Shown: one piece after another, positions 16,386-26,712 of the stretch | Position numbering within the stretch: the first letter of the stretch is position 1 | How the letters are laid out: every line of letters begins with the position of its first letter | Assembly: GCF_029076445.1 (NCBI RefSeq) | Contig: NZ_JARESG010000003.1 | Location: 186,001 to 250,000, forward strand | Reading direction: 5' to 3' | Length of the DNA: 64,000 nucleotides | From: Pseudarthrobacter naphthalenicus | GTDB lineage: Bacteria; Actinomycetota; Actinomycetes; Actinomycetales; Micrococcaceae | The notes under the pieces: model-generated | The model's input: the letters and a program-made list of their open reading frames with translations, nothing else | The model's database searches: none | Told to the model about the DNA's origin: nothing | Made by a program: the position numbers and the translations under genes

Positions 16386-17168
16386 GTGGCCGCAAGCCTG
16401 AGCCTCACGGACGTCAACCTCCACTTCGGCGGGGTCAAGGTGCTGCAGGACGTCAGCATGAACGTGGCGCCGGGCGTCATCTTCGGCCTCGTGGGCCCCA
16501 ACGGCGCCGGCAAGACCTCCCTCTTCAATTGCATCAGTGGCCATTACAAGCCAAGCTCGGGTTCCATCACCATTGACGGCACTGAAGTCCTCGGCAGCGC
16601 CCCGTCCCGGCTGTCGCGCCTGGGGCTGGCGCGGACTTTTCAGCATCCTGCCCTCCAGCTGCACTCCACGGTCCTTGAGAACGTTCTGCTCGGCGGCCAC
16701 ACGCGGCTTCCGGGCGGCCCTCTCCCATGGGCATTGAGGCTGCCCTTCACTGCACGCGCTGAGGACGAAATGCGCTCGGAAGCGCTCGAACTCCTGGATC
16801 GTGCCGGACTCGGCTGGGCAGCCGGCAAGCCCGCCGATGAACTTTCCCACGGGCTCCATAAGGGCATCGAGTTATGGCGGGCCCTGCTCTCCAAACCCTC
16901 GCTGTTGCTTCTTGATGAGCCGGCGGCTGGCCTCTCGCACGCGGAGGTAGAGCAACTCATCAGCACCGTGAAGCGTGTCCGGGATGAGCAGGACATCACC
17001 ATTGTCATTGTCGAGCACCACATGGGACTCATCTCGGCTCTCACCGATCAGGTGGTGGTCCTGGATCACGGCCGCAAGCTGATGGAGGGCACCGCGGCCC
17101 AGGCGCAGTCGGACCCCCGCGTCATCGAGGCCTACATCGGGAAGGACGCAGCGGATGACGCTGCTTGA
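16386..17168 (+). CDS. livG: ABC importer ATP-binding protein (LivG-like)
   Basis: ATPase of a hydrophobic amino-acid/aromatic-acid-type (HAAT) importer, 260 residues. Walker A GPNGAGKT is at 37-44, Walker B ends LLLLDEPAAG near 175, and the late HHMGLI segment is typical of LivG. The signature motif is LSHGLHKGIELW rather than the usual LSYGQQR. GTG at 16386 is preferred to a GTG at 16338 because AGGAAGG lies six bases before it and the predicted promoter would leave almost no leader for the upstream codon. It overlaps livF by 14 bases. The neighbourhood suggests aromatic acids, not leucine, as substrate (inference). Confidence 0.88.
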   Translation: MAASLSLTDVNLHFGGVKVLQDVSMNVAPGVIFGLVGPNGAGKTSLFNCISGHYKPSSGSITIDGTEVLGSAPSRLSRLGLARTFQHPALQLHSTVLENVLLGGHTRLPGGPLPWALRLPFTARAEDEMRSEALELLDRAGLGWAAGKPADELSHGLHKGIELWRALLSKPSLLLLDEPAAGLSHAEVEQLISTVKRVRDEQDITIVIVEHHMGLISALTDQVVVLDHGRKLMEGTAAQAQSDPRVIEAYIGKDAADDAA

Positions 17169-17865
17169 ACTCTCCGACGTGACTGCATCCTACGGGCCTG
17201 TGCAGGTCCTGGACGGAGTCTCCCTCAGCGTGCCCGAGGGTGGATCTGTCGGTATCCTCGGCGCGAACGGAGCGGGCAAGACCACCACGCTGCGCGCCAT
17301 CAGCGGCACGGTGCGGACGGGCGGACGGATCACCTTCGACGGCCGGGATATCCGCGGCTTCCGCCCCGACCAGGTCGCCGCCCTGGGGATCGCCCATGTG
17401 CCGGAAGGCCGCGGAACACTCGGCCAGCTGTCGGTGCGGGAAAACCTGATGGTGGGCGCCTACCTCCGCAAGGGGAAGCAGAAGATCGCCGCCGACGTCG
17501 ACTATTGCCTCGATCTGTTCCCTCAGCTCCGGGACCGCATCGGTTCGCGGGCTGCGGCGCTTTCCGGGGGCGAGCAGCAGATGCTCGCCGTGGCGCGCGC
17601 GTTCATGGCCAAACCCAAGCTGTTGCTTCTTGACGAAGCATCCCTCGGGCTGGCGCCAAGCACGGCGAAGACGGTCTATGAGGCCATCCGCCGGCTGCGT
17701 CTTGACTCGGGAATCGCCATGGTGGTGGTAGAGCAGAATGCCAACCTGGCCTTCTCGCTTGTGGACACGGCCACCGTGCTGGAAACCGGCCGCAACGTAC
17801 TGACCGGTTCCTCGGCCGAACTCAAGGGCATGGACGAGATCCGCCGCGCCTACCTGGGGGGCTGA
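17155..17865 (+). CDS. livF: ABC importer ATP-binding protein (LivF-like)
   Basis: Second ATPase of the HAAT importer, 236 residues. Walker A GANGAGKTT is at 36-44, the signature LSGGEQQ is near 137, and Walker B reads LLLLDEASLGLAP. HVPEGRGTLGQLSVREN is the typical LivF Q-loop region. It overlaps livG by 14 bases and precedes livH by three, so all five transport genes form one operon. Confidence 0.92.
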   Translation: MTLLELSDVTASYGPVQVLDGVSLSVPEGGSVGILGANGAGKTTTLRAISGTVRTGGRITFDGRDIRGFRPDQVAALGIAHVPEGRGTLGQLSVRENLMVGAYLRKGKQKIAADVDYCLDLFPQLRDRIGSRAAALSGGEQQMLAVARAFMAKPKLLLLDEASLGLAPSTAKTVYEAIRRLRLDSGIAMVVVEQNANLAFSLVDTATVLETGRNVLTGSSAELKGMDEIRRAYLGG

Positions 17866-17868
17866 ACC

Positions 17869-18750
17869 ATGGGAACCTTCATCCAGCTCGTAGTGGACGG
17901 CCTGGCCACCGGCTCTGTCTACGCTGCCCTGGCCCTGGCCATCGTGCTGGTTAACCAGGCAACCGGCCTGATCAACTTCGCCCAGGGCGGCATGGCTGTC
18001 TTCTCCGCCTATATTGCCTACGCCTTTGTGCGGGTGGGACTGCCGCTCATTGTGGCGATCCTCCTTGCGCTGGTGATTTCGTTCTTCATCGGCGCCCTGG
18101 TGGAACGCTTCCTGGTCCGCCGGTTCGAACGGGGGGACCCTGACACGGCCGTGGTGGTGACCATTGGCCTCCTGACCCTGGTCACGGGCATCGCCGCAGT
18201 TCTCTGGAGCTACAACAACCTTCCCTTCCCGTCACTTTTCCCGCTGACCAGCGTGGACATCCTCGGCGCGGTGGTAAGCGTCCGGTCACTTGCCACCACC
18301 GTGACCATCCTCGTCATCATGGGGGTGCTCCAGGTGCTCTTCCTCCGCACCAAGCTGGGGCTCGCGCTCCGGGCAGTCGCCGACAATCCCGGCTCCGCGG
18401 CGTTCTCCGGTCTTCCAGTAGGACGGCTCCTGATGATCGGCTGGGGCCTCGCAGCCGCCCTTGGCTGCATTGCCGGCGTGCTGGTGGCCCCGCAGCTGAC
18501 CCTGACGCCGGGCATGCTGGACACCGCGCTCGTCTACGCGCTCGCCGCTGTCATCCTCGGGGGCCTGAGCAGCCCGATCGGCTGCGTGGTGGCCGCTTCT
18601 GCCATCGGCGTGCTGGAGAACCTCGTCGCCGTCTACGTACCCCTCGTGGGGCACGACCTCAAAATCGCGGTGCCTTTTGCACTGATCTTTATCATCCTCA
18701 TCCTCCGTCCCCAAGGCCTGTTCGGGCGAAAAGTCGTGGTGCGGGTCTGA
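17869..18750 (+). CDS. livH: ABC importer permease (LivH-like)
   Basis: Membrane subunit of the HAAT importer, 293 residues, about eight helices. GLATGSVYAALALAIVLV and ATGLINFAQGGMAVFSAY near the N-terminus are the LivH signature, and YALAAVILGGLSSPIGCVV is the cytoplasmic loop that contacts the ATPases. The stop overlaps the livM start by one base (TGATG). Confidence 0.92.
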   Translation: MGTFIQLVVDGLATGSVYAALALAIVLVNQATGLINFAQGGMAVFSAYIAYAFVRVGLPLIVAILLALVISFFIGALVERFLVRRFERGDPDTAVVVTIGLLTLVTGIAAVLWSYNNLPFPSLFPLTSVDILGAVVSVRSLATTVTILVIMGVLQVLFLRTKLGLALRAVADNPGSAAFSGLPVGRLLMIGWGLAAALGCIAGVLVAPQLTLTPGMLDTALVYALAAVILGGLSSPIGCVVAASAIGVLENLVAVYVPLVGHDLKIAVPFALIFIILILRPQGLFGRKVVVRV

Positions 18751-19808
18751 TGAGCAACCCTTCTTCCCTTGTTCGCAACAAATTCGGCCGCACCGCCCTC
18801 ATCGCGCTGGTTGCGGTGGTGTTGCTTGCCGCCCCGCTTTTCCTTCCGCCGTTCGCCAACCAGACGCTGGTGCGCATCGGTGTCTACGCTGTCGCGGTAC
18901 TGGGACTGAACATCGTCATGGGCTACACCGGCCAGGTCAACCTCGGACAGATTTTCTTCGTCGGGCTGGGCGCCTACGTCACCGCCTACGGCGTCAACCA
19001 GGGATGGAACATCGTCCTTGTCTTCCTGGCTGCCTGTGCCATCGCCGGCATCGTCGGGCTGCTGGTGGCCCTGGCGGCCGCCCGGCTGGGCGGCCTCGCG
19101 ATTGCGATGGTCACCATCGCGCTGCCCATCGTCGGTGTCCCGCTGGCCAAGCGGCTTGAGGAATTCACCGGCGGCTCCCAGGGCATCTCCGCCCGCTTTT
19201 CGGACGCCCCCGACTGGTCGGGCCTCTACAGCGACCAGTGGCAGTTCTACATCATCCTTCTGGTGACCGTCATCGCCTTCCTGTTGGCCCGCAACCTGGT
19301 GCGTGGCAAATACGGCCGGGCCTTCGGCGTCGTGCGCGAAAACGAAGCCGTGGCCGCGTCAATGGGAGTCTCGCCGTACCGCACCAAGGTACTGGCATTC
19401 ACCATCGCTTCCATCTATGGCGGGGCGAGCGGTTTCCTGTATCTGGCAGCCGTGCAGTACACCTCACCGGAAACCCTCAGCTTCGGCCACTCCATCAGCC
19501 TTGTTGCGGCGATGGTGATCGGCGGCGCGGGAAGCATCGTCGGTTCGCTGATCGGCGGGGCCTACTACGTCTTCGTTCCGCAGCTCACCAACGCCATTGA
19601 CCCAAGCTTCACCACGCTCAGCCAGGGCGCCATCCTCCTCGCCGTGCTGTTCCTGTTGCCCGAAGGGCTGGTCAGCCTGCCACGGGTGATCCGCAGGCTC
19701 ACCCGCCGGGGCAGTACCCGATCCATCCCGGGGACCGATCCCCCCCAAGACCGCTTCGCCGCCCCGGCCAGTCACGGAGGCGGCCCCGGAGGAACTCGAA
19801 CCAACTGA
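18750..19808 (+). CDS. livM: ABC importer permease (LivM-like)
   Basis: Second membrane subunit, 352 residues. YAVAVLGLNIVMGYTGQVNLGQIFFVGLGAY and GGAGSIVGSLIGGAYYVFVP are LivM signatures. The last 45 residues are a charged, Pro/Gly-rich cytoplasmic tail longer than usual. The start overlaps livH by one base. Confidence 0.92.
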   Translation: MSNPSSLVRNKFGRTALIALVAVVLLAAPLFLPPFANQTLVRIGVYAVAVLGLNIVMGYTGQVNLGQIFFVGLGAYVTAYGVNQGWNIVLVFLAACAIAGIVGLLVALAAARLGGLAIAMVTIALPIVGVPLAKRLEEFTGGSQGISARFSDAPDWSGLYSDQWQFYIILLVTVIAFLLARNLVRGKYGRAFGVVRENEAVAASMGVSPYRTKVLAFTIASIYGGASGFLYLAAVQYTSPETLSFGHSISLVAAMVIGGAGSIVGSLIGGAYYVFVPQLTNAIDPSFTTLSQGAILLAVLFLLPEGLVSLPRVIRRLTRRGSTRSIPGTDPPQDRFAAPASHGGGPGGTRTN

Positions 19809-19823
19809 GAGGCAAGATCGATC

Positions 19824-21080
19824 ATGAAACTGAGAAAAAAGTCAGGCGGGGTCCTCGGCGTCGTCGCGATGGTATCGATCGCCGCGCTTTCCCTTACCGG
19901 GTGCACCCGCACGGCGCCGGGGGAGGGCGGCGGCGCACAAGCGGCTCCGGGAGTCACGGACACTGCAATCACGCTCGGCGTCACCACTCCGCTCAGCGGC
20001 GCGACGGCGGGGCCGGGTACCTGCACCGTGGCAGGCGTTACCGCCTACTTCGGCTCCGTGAATGCCGCCGGCGGCGTGAAGTTCGGCGACGGTAAGACGC
20101 GGACGGTCAACATCAAGGCGTACGACGACGGCTACGATCCGCAGAAGTCTTTGGCGAACTTCCAGCAAATGGTGTCCGACAACGTCTTCGCCGTGACGGC
20201 CGGCCTTGGCACTCCGACCAACCGGGCCTTCCGTGACGCCGCCATCAGCGCCAAGGTCCCGCAGGTGCTCGTGATGACCGGCGACCCGCTGTTCAGCGAC
20301 CGGAAGCAAAGCCCCTGGCAACTCGGGTTTGTGCCGATCTACCAGAATGAGGGTGCGGCGTTCGGCAAACTGCTGGCCCAGTCGAAGGGACAGCACAAAG
20401 TGGCCATCCTGTCGCAGAACGACGATTACGGCAAGGGCTACGTAGCGGGCTTTAAGGAAGCCACCAAGGGTGCCGCCAATATCTCCGTTGTCGGGGAACA
20501 GACTTATGAGGCCACCGATACATCCGTGGATGCCCAGCTCACCCAGCTGGCGTCGTCGGGCGCGGACGTCTTCTTCAACGCCATGTCGATCACCCCACTG
20601 ATGATCGCTTCGCTGCAGAAGGCGCAGCAAATCGGGTGGAAGCCGAGCTGGTTCCTTCCCTCCAACACCTCAAGCCCGACGGCGATCCTGGAACCGGGCG
20701 GTGCCGGCGCCTACCCGGGCGTTTACACGGTGTCGTTCGCGAAAGCCCCGCAGAGCCCGACGTTCGCCAAGGACCCCGACGTCGTCAAATTCCTTGCGGA
20801 CCTCAAGCAGTACGGCAACTACCCCGACGTGCCGGCGTTCCCGCACTGCATGTGGAGCTACATGGTGGGAGCCACGCTGGAGCAGGCCTTCAAGGATATG
20901 AAGGAGCCCACCCGCGACAGCTTTATGACCTCGCTGCGGAACATCAAGGGCCTGAAGGCGCCGCTGATGCTCGAAGGAACCGCGGTGGACACCACTACCG
21001 ATGGCCAGCCGGCCGTCTCCTCGGTGCTCGTGCAAAAGTACAACGGCAAGGGCTACGCCACTGCTGAGAACTTCGGGTAA
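19824..21080 (+). CDS. livK: ABC importer substrate-binding lipoprotein (LivK-like)
   Basis: Periplasm-side receptor of the importer, 418 residues. A lipoprotein signal ends LSLTGC, with Cys27 as the lipidation site. The mature part is a Peripla_BP_6 fold; ITLGVTTPLSGATAGPG opens the first lobe. Binding proteins of this family serve branched-chain amino acids, amides and many aromatic acids. Last gene of the five-gene operon and adjacent to O-demethylase genes, which suggests an aromatic ligand (inference). It converges on the PadR gene. Confidence 0.9.
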   Translation: MKLRKKSGGVLGVVAMVSIAALSLTGCTRTAPGEGGGAQAAPGVTDTAITLGVTTPLSGATAGPGTCTVAGVTAYFGSVNAAGGVKFGDGKTRTVNIKAYDDGYDPQKSLANFQQMVSDNVFAVTAGLGTPTNRAFRDAAISAKVPQVLVMTGDPLFSDRKQSPWQLGFVPIYQNEGAAFGKLLAQSKGQHKVAILSQNDDYGKGYVAGFKEATKGAANISVVGEQTYEATDTSVDAQLTQLASSGADVFFNAMSITPLMIASLQKAQQIGWKPSWFLPSNTSSPTAILEPGGAGAYPGVYTVSFAKAPQSPTFAKDPDVVKFLADLKQYGNYPDVPAFPHCMWSYMVGATLEQAFKDMKEPTRDSFMTSLRNIKGLKAPLMLEGTAVDTTTDGQPAVSSVLVQKYNGKGYATAENFG

Positions 21081-21098
21081 CTGCGGGGAAGGCAGGGA

Positions 21099-21722
21099 TC
21101 AGACGTGGGCGGAGTTCGGGTCAGACCGGACTCCGCTGCCTGCGTGTTGCAGTTCGTCGATGAGCCGGAGACCGCGTTTGGCCCAGGAGATCTCGCCCCG
21201 GGCCCTGTCCACCAGGCCTTCGTAGGTGAACCGTTTGAAGGCGATGGTCCGTTCACGGTCCTCCGGTTCGGTGACCGCCAGGCGCCGCACCAGCATCGGG
21301 TTGGCGACCTCATCGATCCGTAGGAGTTCGCCCTCCCACTGCGCCAGTTCACGTTCCCACTGATTGATGTGGGCACGGAAAAAATCGCGGGCGGCGTCCG
21401 GGGCGGCGGCCTCAAGGTACGCGGCCCGGAGGTGGGCAGGATCGCGGACCCGCGCGTACTCCAGCGGCGTGTGCATCCAGGTGAGGAACGCCTGCTCGCC
21501 GGCATCCGTCACGTGGTAAACCCGCCGGGTGGCGCGCTGGCCCCGCGGCTGTTCTTCGCCCTCGATGAGGTGCTCGGCCTCCATCTTGCGCAGCTCGGGA
21601 TAAATCTGGGAGTCCGGCGCATGCCACACGTGACCCACCGACAGGGAGAACTGTTTCTGCAGTTCATATCCTGAGAGCGGCCCCACTCGAAGCAGCGCAA
21701 GAAGCGCGTATCGCAGGCTCAT
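21099..21722 (-). CDS. PadR family transcriptional regulator
   Basis: A 207-residue regulator. The winged-helix domain (1-85) has LRYALLALLRVGPLSGYELQK and DSQIYPELRKME, both family hallmarks, and a C-terminal helical dimerisation domain follows. PadR proteins often sense phenolic acids. Its gene lies downstream of the metF-purU-ligM operon on the same strand, beyond a hairpin, and converges on livK. A role in controlling this island is likely but unproven. Confidence 0.88.
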   Translation of the reverse strand: MSLRYALLALLRVGPLSGYELQKQFSLSVGHVWHAPDSQIYPELRKMEAEHLIEGEEQPRGQRATRRVYHVTDAGEQAFLTWMHTPLEYARVRDPAHLRAAYLEAAAPDAARDFFRAHINQWERELAQWEGELLRIDEVANPMLVRRLAVTEPEDRERTIAFKRFTYEGLVDRARGEISWAKRGLRLIDELQHAGSGVRSDPNSAHV

Positions 21723-21744
21723 GGAGGATCCCTTCGGTGGCCGT

Positions 21745-21776
21745 TGCTGTCAGGGACGGACCCGCCCCTGACAGCA
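21745..21776 (-). terminator. Hairpin after the ligM-like gene
   Basis: Perfect 11-base stem, 21745-21755 with 21766-21776, and a 10-base loop, 12 bases after the stop of the demethylase gene. No U-tract follows, so read-through into padR is possible. Confidence 0.5.
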
Positions 21777-21787
21777 CGGCTTCCAGC

Positions 21788-23238
<1,451 letters not shown>

Positions 23239-23278
23239 GGTCGGTTTTGTTTGGTCAGGCTGATCCGCCGGCCGGGGA

Positions 23279-24151
23279 TCAGAAAACGATGGTCTGGTTG
23301 CCGTGCCGGATGACACGGTCTTCGGCGTGCCACTGCACGGCCCGCGAGAGCACGGCCCGCTCGACGTATGCTCCGCGGGCCTGAAGATCGGTGGCCGAGT
23401 GGGCGTGGCTCACGCGGGCCACATCCTGTTCGATGATGGGGCCCTCATCGAGGTCCCTGGTCACGTAGTGCGCGGTGGCGCCGATCAGTTTTACGCCCCG
23501 CTGCTTCGCCTTCCGGTACGGGGCCGCGCCGATGAACGCCGGCAGGAAGGAGTGATGGATGTTGATCAGCGGCACCCCGGCCCGGTCGAGGAAATCCGGC
23601 GACAGGATCTGCATGTAGCGGGCAAGCACCACAAAATCCACATTGCCCGCAAGCAGCTTCAGGATCTCGGACTCCGGGTGTGACTTGTCGGCGTCGCCCG
23701 AGGGCACGTGGAAGAAGGGCACCCCGAAGGAGCGGACATCTTCAGCGGTATTGGTGTGGTTGGAGATCACCATCGGGATGGTCACCGGCAGCTCGCCCCG
23801 GCGGTGCCGCCAGAGCAGCTCGAGCAGGCAGTGATCGGACGTCGAGACCAGGATGGCCATGCGCTTGGGCACGGATTGGTCGGTGAGCTTCCAGGCCATT
23901 CCCAGCGGGTTCAGGGTTTTCTCCAGATCATCCTTTATCCCGGGCATTGCCACCGCGAGGTCGGGCCGGGAGAACACCACCCGCTGAAAGAAGTCGCCGC
24001 CCGTGGGATCGGACGAATACTGGTCGAGCGAGATGATGTTTCCGTTGTTGCGGGTGACCAGTGCGGCGACCGCCGCAACGATTCCCGGCTGGTCCGGCCC
24101 GTGGACTATCAGGCAGGCCTGGTCACGTTTGGCCTCGGTGTGTACAGCCAC
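23279..24151 (-). CDS. purU: Formyltetrahydrofolate deformylase PurU
   Basis: Hydrolyses 10-formyl-THF to formate and THF. The 290-residue protein has an N-terminal ACT domain (ACLIVHGPDQPGIVAAVAAL) and a formyltransferase-like domain with HHSFLPAFIGAAPY and GATAHYV; the His and Asp of the catalytic set are in NIHHSFLP and TRDLDEGPI. GTG at 24151 is preferred over a GTG at 24172 because GAGTGAGG lies at the right distance. Its start overlaps the end of metF. In this setting it would release THF for new demethylation rather than serve purine synthesis. Confidence 0.9.
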   Translation of the reverse strand: MAVHTEAKRDQACLIVHGPDQPGIVAAVAALVTRNNGNIISLDQYSSDPTGGDFFQRVVFSRPDLAVAMPGIKDDLEKTLNPLGMAWKLTDQSVPKRMAILVSTSDHCLLELLWRHRRGELPVTIPMVISNHTNTAEDVRSFGVPFFHVPSGDADKSHPESEILKLLAGNVDFVVLARYMQILSPDFLDRAGVPLINIHHSFLPAFIGAAPYRKAKQRGVKLIGATAHYVTRDLDEGPIIEQDVARVSHAHSATDLQARGAYVERAVLSRAVQWHAEDRVIRHGNQTIVF

Positions 24152-24161
24152 TGCTGCCGCC

Positions 24162-25049
24162 TCACTCCTCACCGGGGTTGAACCGGCGGACCCAGCCCGC
24201 GGTTTCCGCGAGGCCTCCGAAGGTGTAAAAATGCAGTCCGATCTGTCCGCCCAGCCCGGGGCCCGCGGCGTGTTCGGCAAGCACGGCGGCAAGGTCGTTG
24301 ACGAAGTTGTCCGGTCCCGCAACCCCCATCAGGTTGGTGAGGGAGAAGCCGTATTTCTTAACGATCATGGCATTCGCGCCGATGCCGAAGCGGCGTGCGA
24401 AGCCCAGGAGCCGCTTGACCCCGGCCGGTCCGGGGGTGCCGATGCGGATGGGCGCCTTGATGCCCCTGGCCCGGACGGCGTCGACCCACCCGGCAACGGG
24501 AGCGCTGTCGAAGGCGAACTGGGTCACGATCAGAGGGTCGAAGCCGTGCTCCTCGAGGGCGGCGGACTTCTCTTCCAGGGCCCGCCACAGGGTGTCCGTG
24601 GAGATGTCCGGGTGGCCTTCGGGGTAGCCGGCGATCCCGACTTCGCGGACCCCGAACTGCTGCAGGATTCCGCTGTTGATCACGGCCAGCGAATCCGGGT
24701 AAGGACCTTCAGGCCGGGTGGGATCGCCGCCGATGACGAACACGTGTCCGGTGGCGTCCACTTCCTGCAGGCGGCCGAGGAACTCCTCAAGCTGCTGCCG
24801 GGACTTCAGGCGGCGGGCCGAGATATGCGGGACGGGCACGAACCCGAGTTCGCGGACTGCCTTCGCCGCGGCCACACGCATGTCCAGGTCTTCGTTGCCG
24901 AGGAAGGTCACGTTGATCCTCGTCCCGAGGGGGATGAGGGGCCTGGCCTCGATGAGCGCCGGGATGTCCTTCCCGGTCATCTCAAGGGAAAAATCCTTCA
25001 TGAGTTCGAGCGATGCTGCACGGTTGGTCGCGTGCGAGATTTTGGTCAC
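24162..25049 (-). CDS. metF: Methylenetetrahydrofolate reductase family protein (MetF)
   Basis: A 295-residue TIM-barrel flavoprotein of the MTHFR family. PHISARRLKS, HVFVIGGDPTRPEGPYPDSLAV and GYPEGHPD are family motifs. It interconverts 5-methyl-THF and 5,10-methylene-THF. Next to THF-dependent O-demethylases, the oxidative direction is expected, as in the ligM-metF arrangement known from Sphingobium. It is followed by purU with overlapping ends. A long inverted repeat lies just upstream. Confidence 0.88.
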   Translation of the reverse strand: MTKISHATNRAASLELMKDFSLEMTGKDIPALIEARPLIPLGTRINVTFLGNEDLDMRVAAAKAVRELGFVPVPHISARRLKSRQQLEEFLGRLQEVDATGHVFVIGGDPTRPEGPYPDSLAVINSGILQQFGVREVGIAGYPEGHPDISTDTLWRALEEKSAALEEHGFDPLIVTQFAFDSAPVAGWVDAVRARGIKAPIRIGTPGPAGVKRLLGFARRFGIGANAMIVKKYGFSLTNLMGVAGPDNFVNDLAAVLAEHAAGPGLGGQIGLHFYTFGGLAETAGWVRRFNPGEE

Positions 25050-25088
25050 GATCGCAAATCCTTTCGGCGGGGCGCGACAGTGCGCCTG

Positions 25089-25139
25089 CCCACCACTTTA
25101 CCTATGCACATAGGGAATGTATATAGGTAAAGTGGTGGG
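25089..25139. promoter_or_regulatory. Long inverted repeat upstream of metF
   Basis: Arms of 17 bases, 25089-25105 and 25123-25139, are perfectly complementary around a 17-base centre that itself contains CCTATG-CA-CATAGG overlapping the left arm. It lies in the 110-base gap between the aldehyde dehydrogenase stop and metF start. It could be an operator, an attenuator, or both. The right arm reads ATAGGTAAAGTGGTGGG. Confidence 0.65.
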
Positions 25140-25159
25140 GGCCTGGGATGCTTCCGGAA

Positions 25160-26665
25160 CTAGCCCGCCGGGGGCCCTGCGGGCGGGCCTTCGGGCTCGA
25201 GGTGGGCGATGGAACGGGTGTCCTGGAACGCACGGACGCCCTCGATTCCCTGTTCACGGCCCATGCCGGACTGCTTCATCCCGCCAAAGGGCGCCCGCAG
25301 GTCCAGCCGGGTGGCGCCGTGATCGTTGACCCAGACGTAGCCGCAGACCAGCCGCCCGCCCACCCGGTTGGCCTTGTCCGGATCGGCCGTCCACACCGAG
25401 CCGCAAAGCCCTGACCACGAATCGTTCGCTGCCCGGATGGCCTCGTCCTCGTTGTCGAACGGGATGAGCGGGATGACCGGGCCAAACTGCTCCTGGGTGA
25501 CAACGCGCAGTGACGGGTCGGGGTCGATCACGAGGGCGGGGCGCAGGAAGTTGCCGCCTGCCAGCTCCGGATCGGTTGGCAGCGTCCCGAACTCCCGGAC
25601 GTCTGCGCCTGCCGCCTTCGCCTCCTCGATGATCTCGCTGACGAACGCCTTCTGGGCCGGAGAGTGCAGCGGGCCCATCGTGGTGCCCTCCGCCAGGCCG
25701 TAACCGATGACCGCCCGGTCCAGCCGCTCCGAGAGTCCGCGGACCATCTCGTCCAGACGGGAGCGGTGGACGTAGATCCGCTTGGCATTCATGCAGATTT
25801 GCCCGGTGGTGTCGAAGACCGCGGCGTACAGGCGGTCCAGGTGCGTGTCGTCCAGGACCGCGTCCTCGAGGACGACGGCGGGGTCGTTTCCGCCGAGCTC
25901 CAGCGTTACCCGGGTCAGCGACTTCGATGCCATTTCCATGATCCGTTTGCCGCCCGCCACACTGCCCGTGAAGCAGACCTTGGCCACATCCGGGCTGGTA
26001 ATCAGGGCGGACATGTCAGCGTCCTTGCCGGTGACGACGTTCAACACTCCCGCCGGCAGCTTCTCGGCAATCCTCTGGACCACACGGGTGGTGGCAAGCG
26101 GCGTGGTGGGCGGCGGCTTCACAATCGCGGTGTTCCCGGCGAGGAGTGCGTGCGGCAGGGACGCCGCGAGTATGGCGATGGGCCAGTTGAACGGCACGAT
26201 GATGGTTACGACGCCGAGCGGCTGATACGCGACGGTGGTGGAGACGGGAATCCCGGGTGCCGGCGGGAGCACCTTGGTCGCGTCCACGTCGTCGGCCAGC
26301 GCGAGGGCAAGGTTCCAGCGGATCTCGAAGACGAGGGAGTCCACCCAGGCCTCCATCCGGATCTTTCCGTTCTCCTGCGAAAGGATGGCGGCATCCTCAT
26401 CGCGAAAATCGGCGATGCCCTCCAACGCCACGCGCATCTGCTCGGCACGTTCCCTCGCGCTGAGCGCGGACCAGGAAGGATAGGCCGCCTTTGCGGCCGC
26501 GATCGCATCGTCGACGTCGCCGGGCCCGGCCGCTGCCGCGTGTCCAACGATGAGACCCGGCTTGCCTGGATCCGCGACTTCCAGGGTCCCGGCGGCCTGC
26601 CGTTCCGCGCCCCCGATAAAGAGCCCCGTTGCTACCGGGGCCGCTGTGTTCATTGTGTCGGTCAT
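25160..26665 (-). CDS. NAD(P)-dependent aldehyde dehydrogenase
   Basis: A 501-residue aldehyde dehydrogenase that oxidises an aldehyde to its acid. The catalytic set is intact: Asn160 in PFNWP, Lys183, Glu256 in LELGGNDP and Cys291 in GQICMNAKR. The extra N-terminal residues are short and not a signal. Within this operon it may oxidise vanillin or syringaldehyde, or a ring-cleavage semialdehyde made by the neighbouring extradiol dioxygenase. The sequence alone does not decide. Confidence 0.9.
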   Translation of the reverse strand: MTDTMNTAAPVATGLFIGGAERQAAGTLEVADPGKPGLIVGHAAAAGPGDVDDAIAAAKAAYPSWSALSARERAEQMRVALEGIADFRDEDAAILSQENGKIRMEAWVDSLVFEIRWNLALALADDVDATKVLPPAPGIPVSTTVAYQPLGVVTIIVPFNWPIAILAASLPHALLAGNTAIVKPPPTTPLATTRVVQRIAEKLPAGVLNVVTGKDADMSALITSPDVAKVCFTGSVAGGKRIMEMASKSLTRVTLELGGNDPAVVLEDAVLDDTHLDRLYAAVFDTTGQICMNAKRIYVHRSRLDEMVRGLSERLDRAVIGYGLAEGTTMGPLHSPAQKAFVSEIIEEAKAAGADVREFGTLPTDPELAGGNFLRPALVIDPDPSLRVVTQEQFGPVIPLIPFDNEDEAIRAANDSWSGLCGSVWTADPDKANRVGGRLVCGYVWVNDHGATRLDLRAPFGGMKQSGMGREQGIEGVRAFQDTRSIAHLEPEGPPAGPPAG

Positions 26666-26712
26666 GGCTTAAGCACCTCTCTGTGCAGTATTGCCGGATA
26701 ACTTCATTGTGG

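Noticed and set aside
16386..21080. Branched-chain amino-acid importer as the firm assignment
   Set aside because: The family fits, but the neighbours are all aromatic-acid genes, so leucine-type specificity is not supported; symbols are used only for subunit type.
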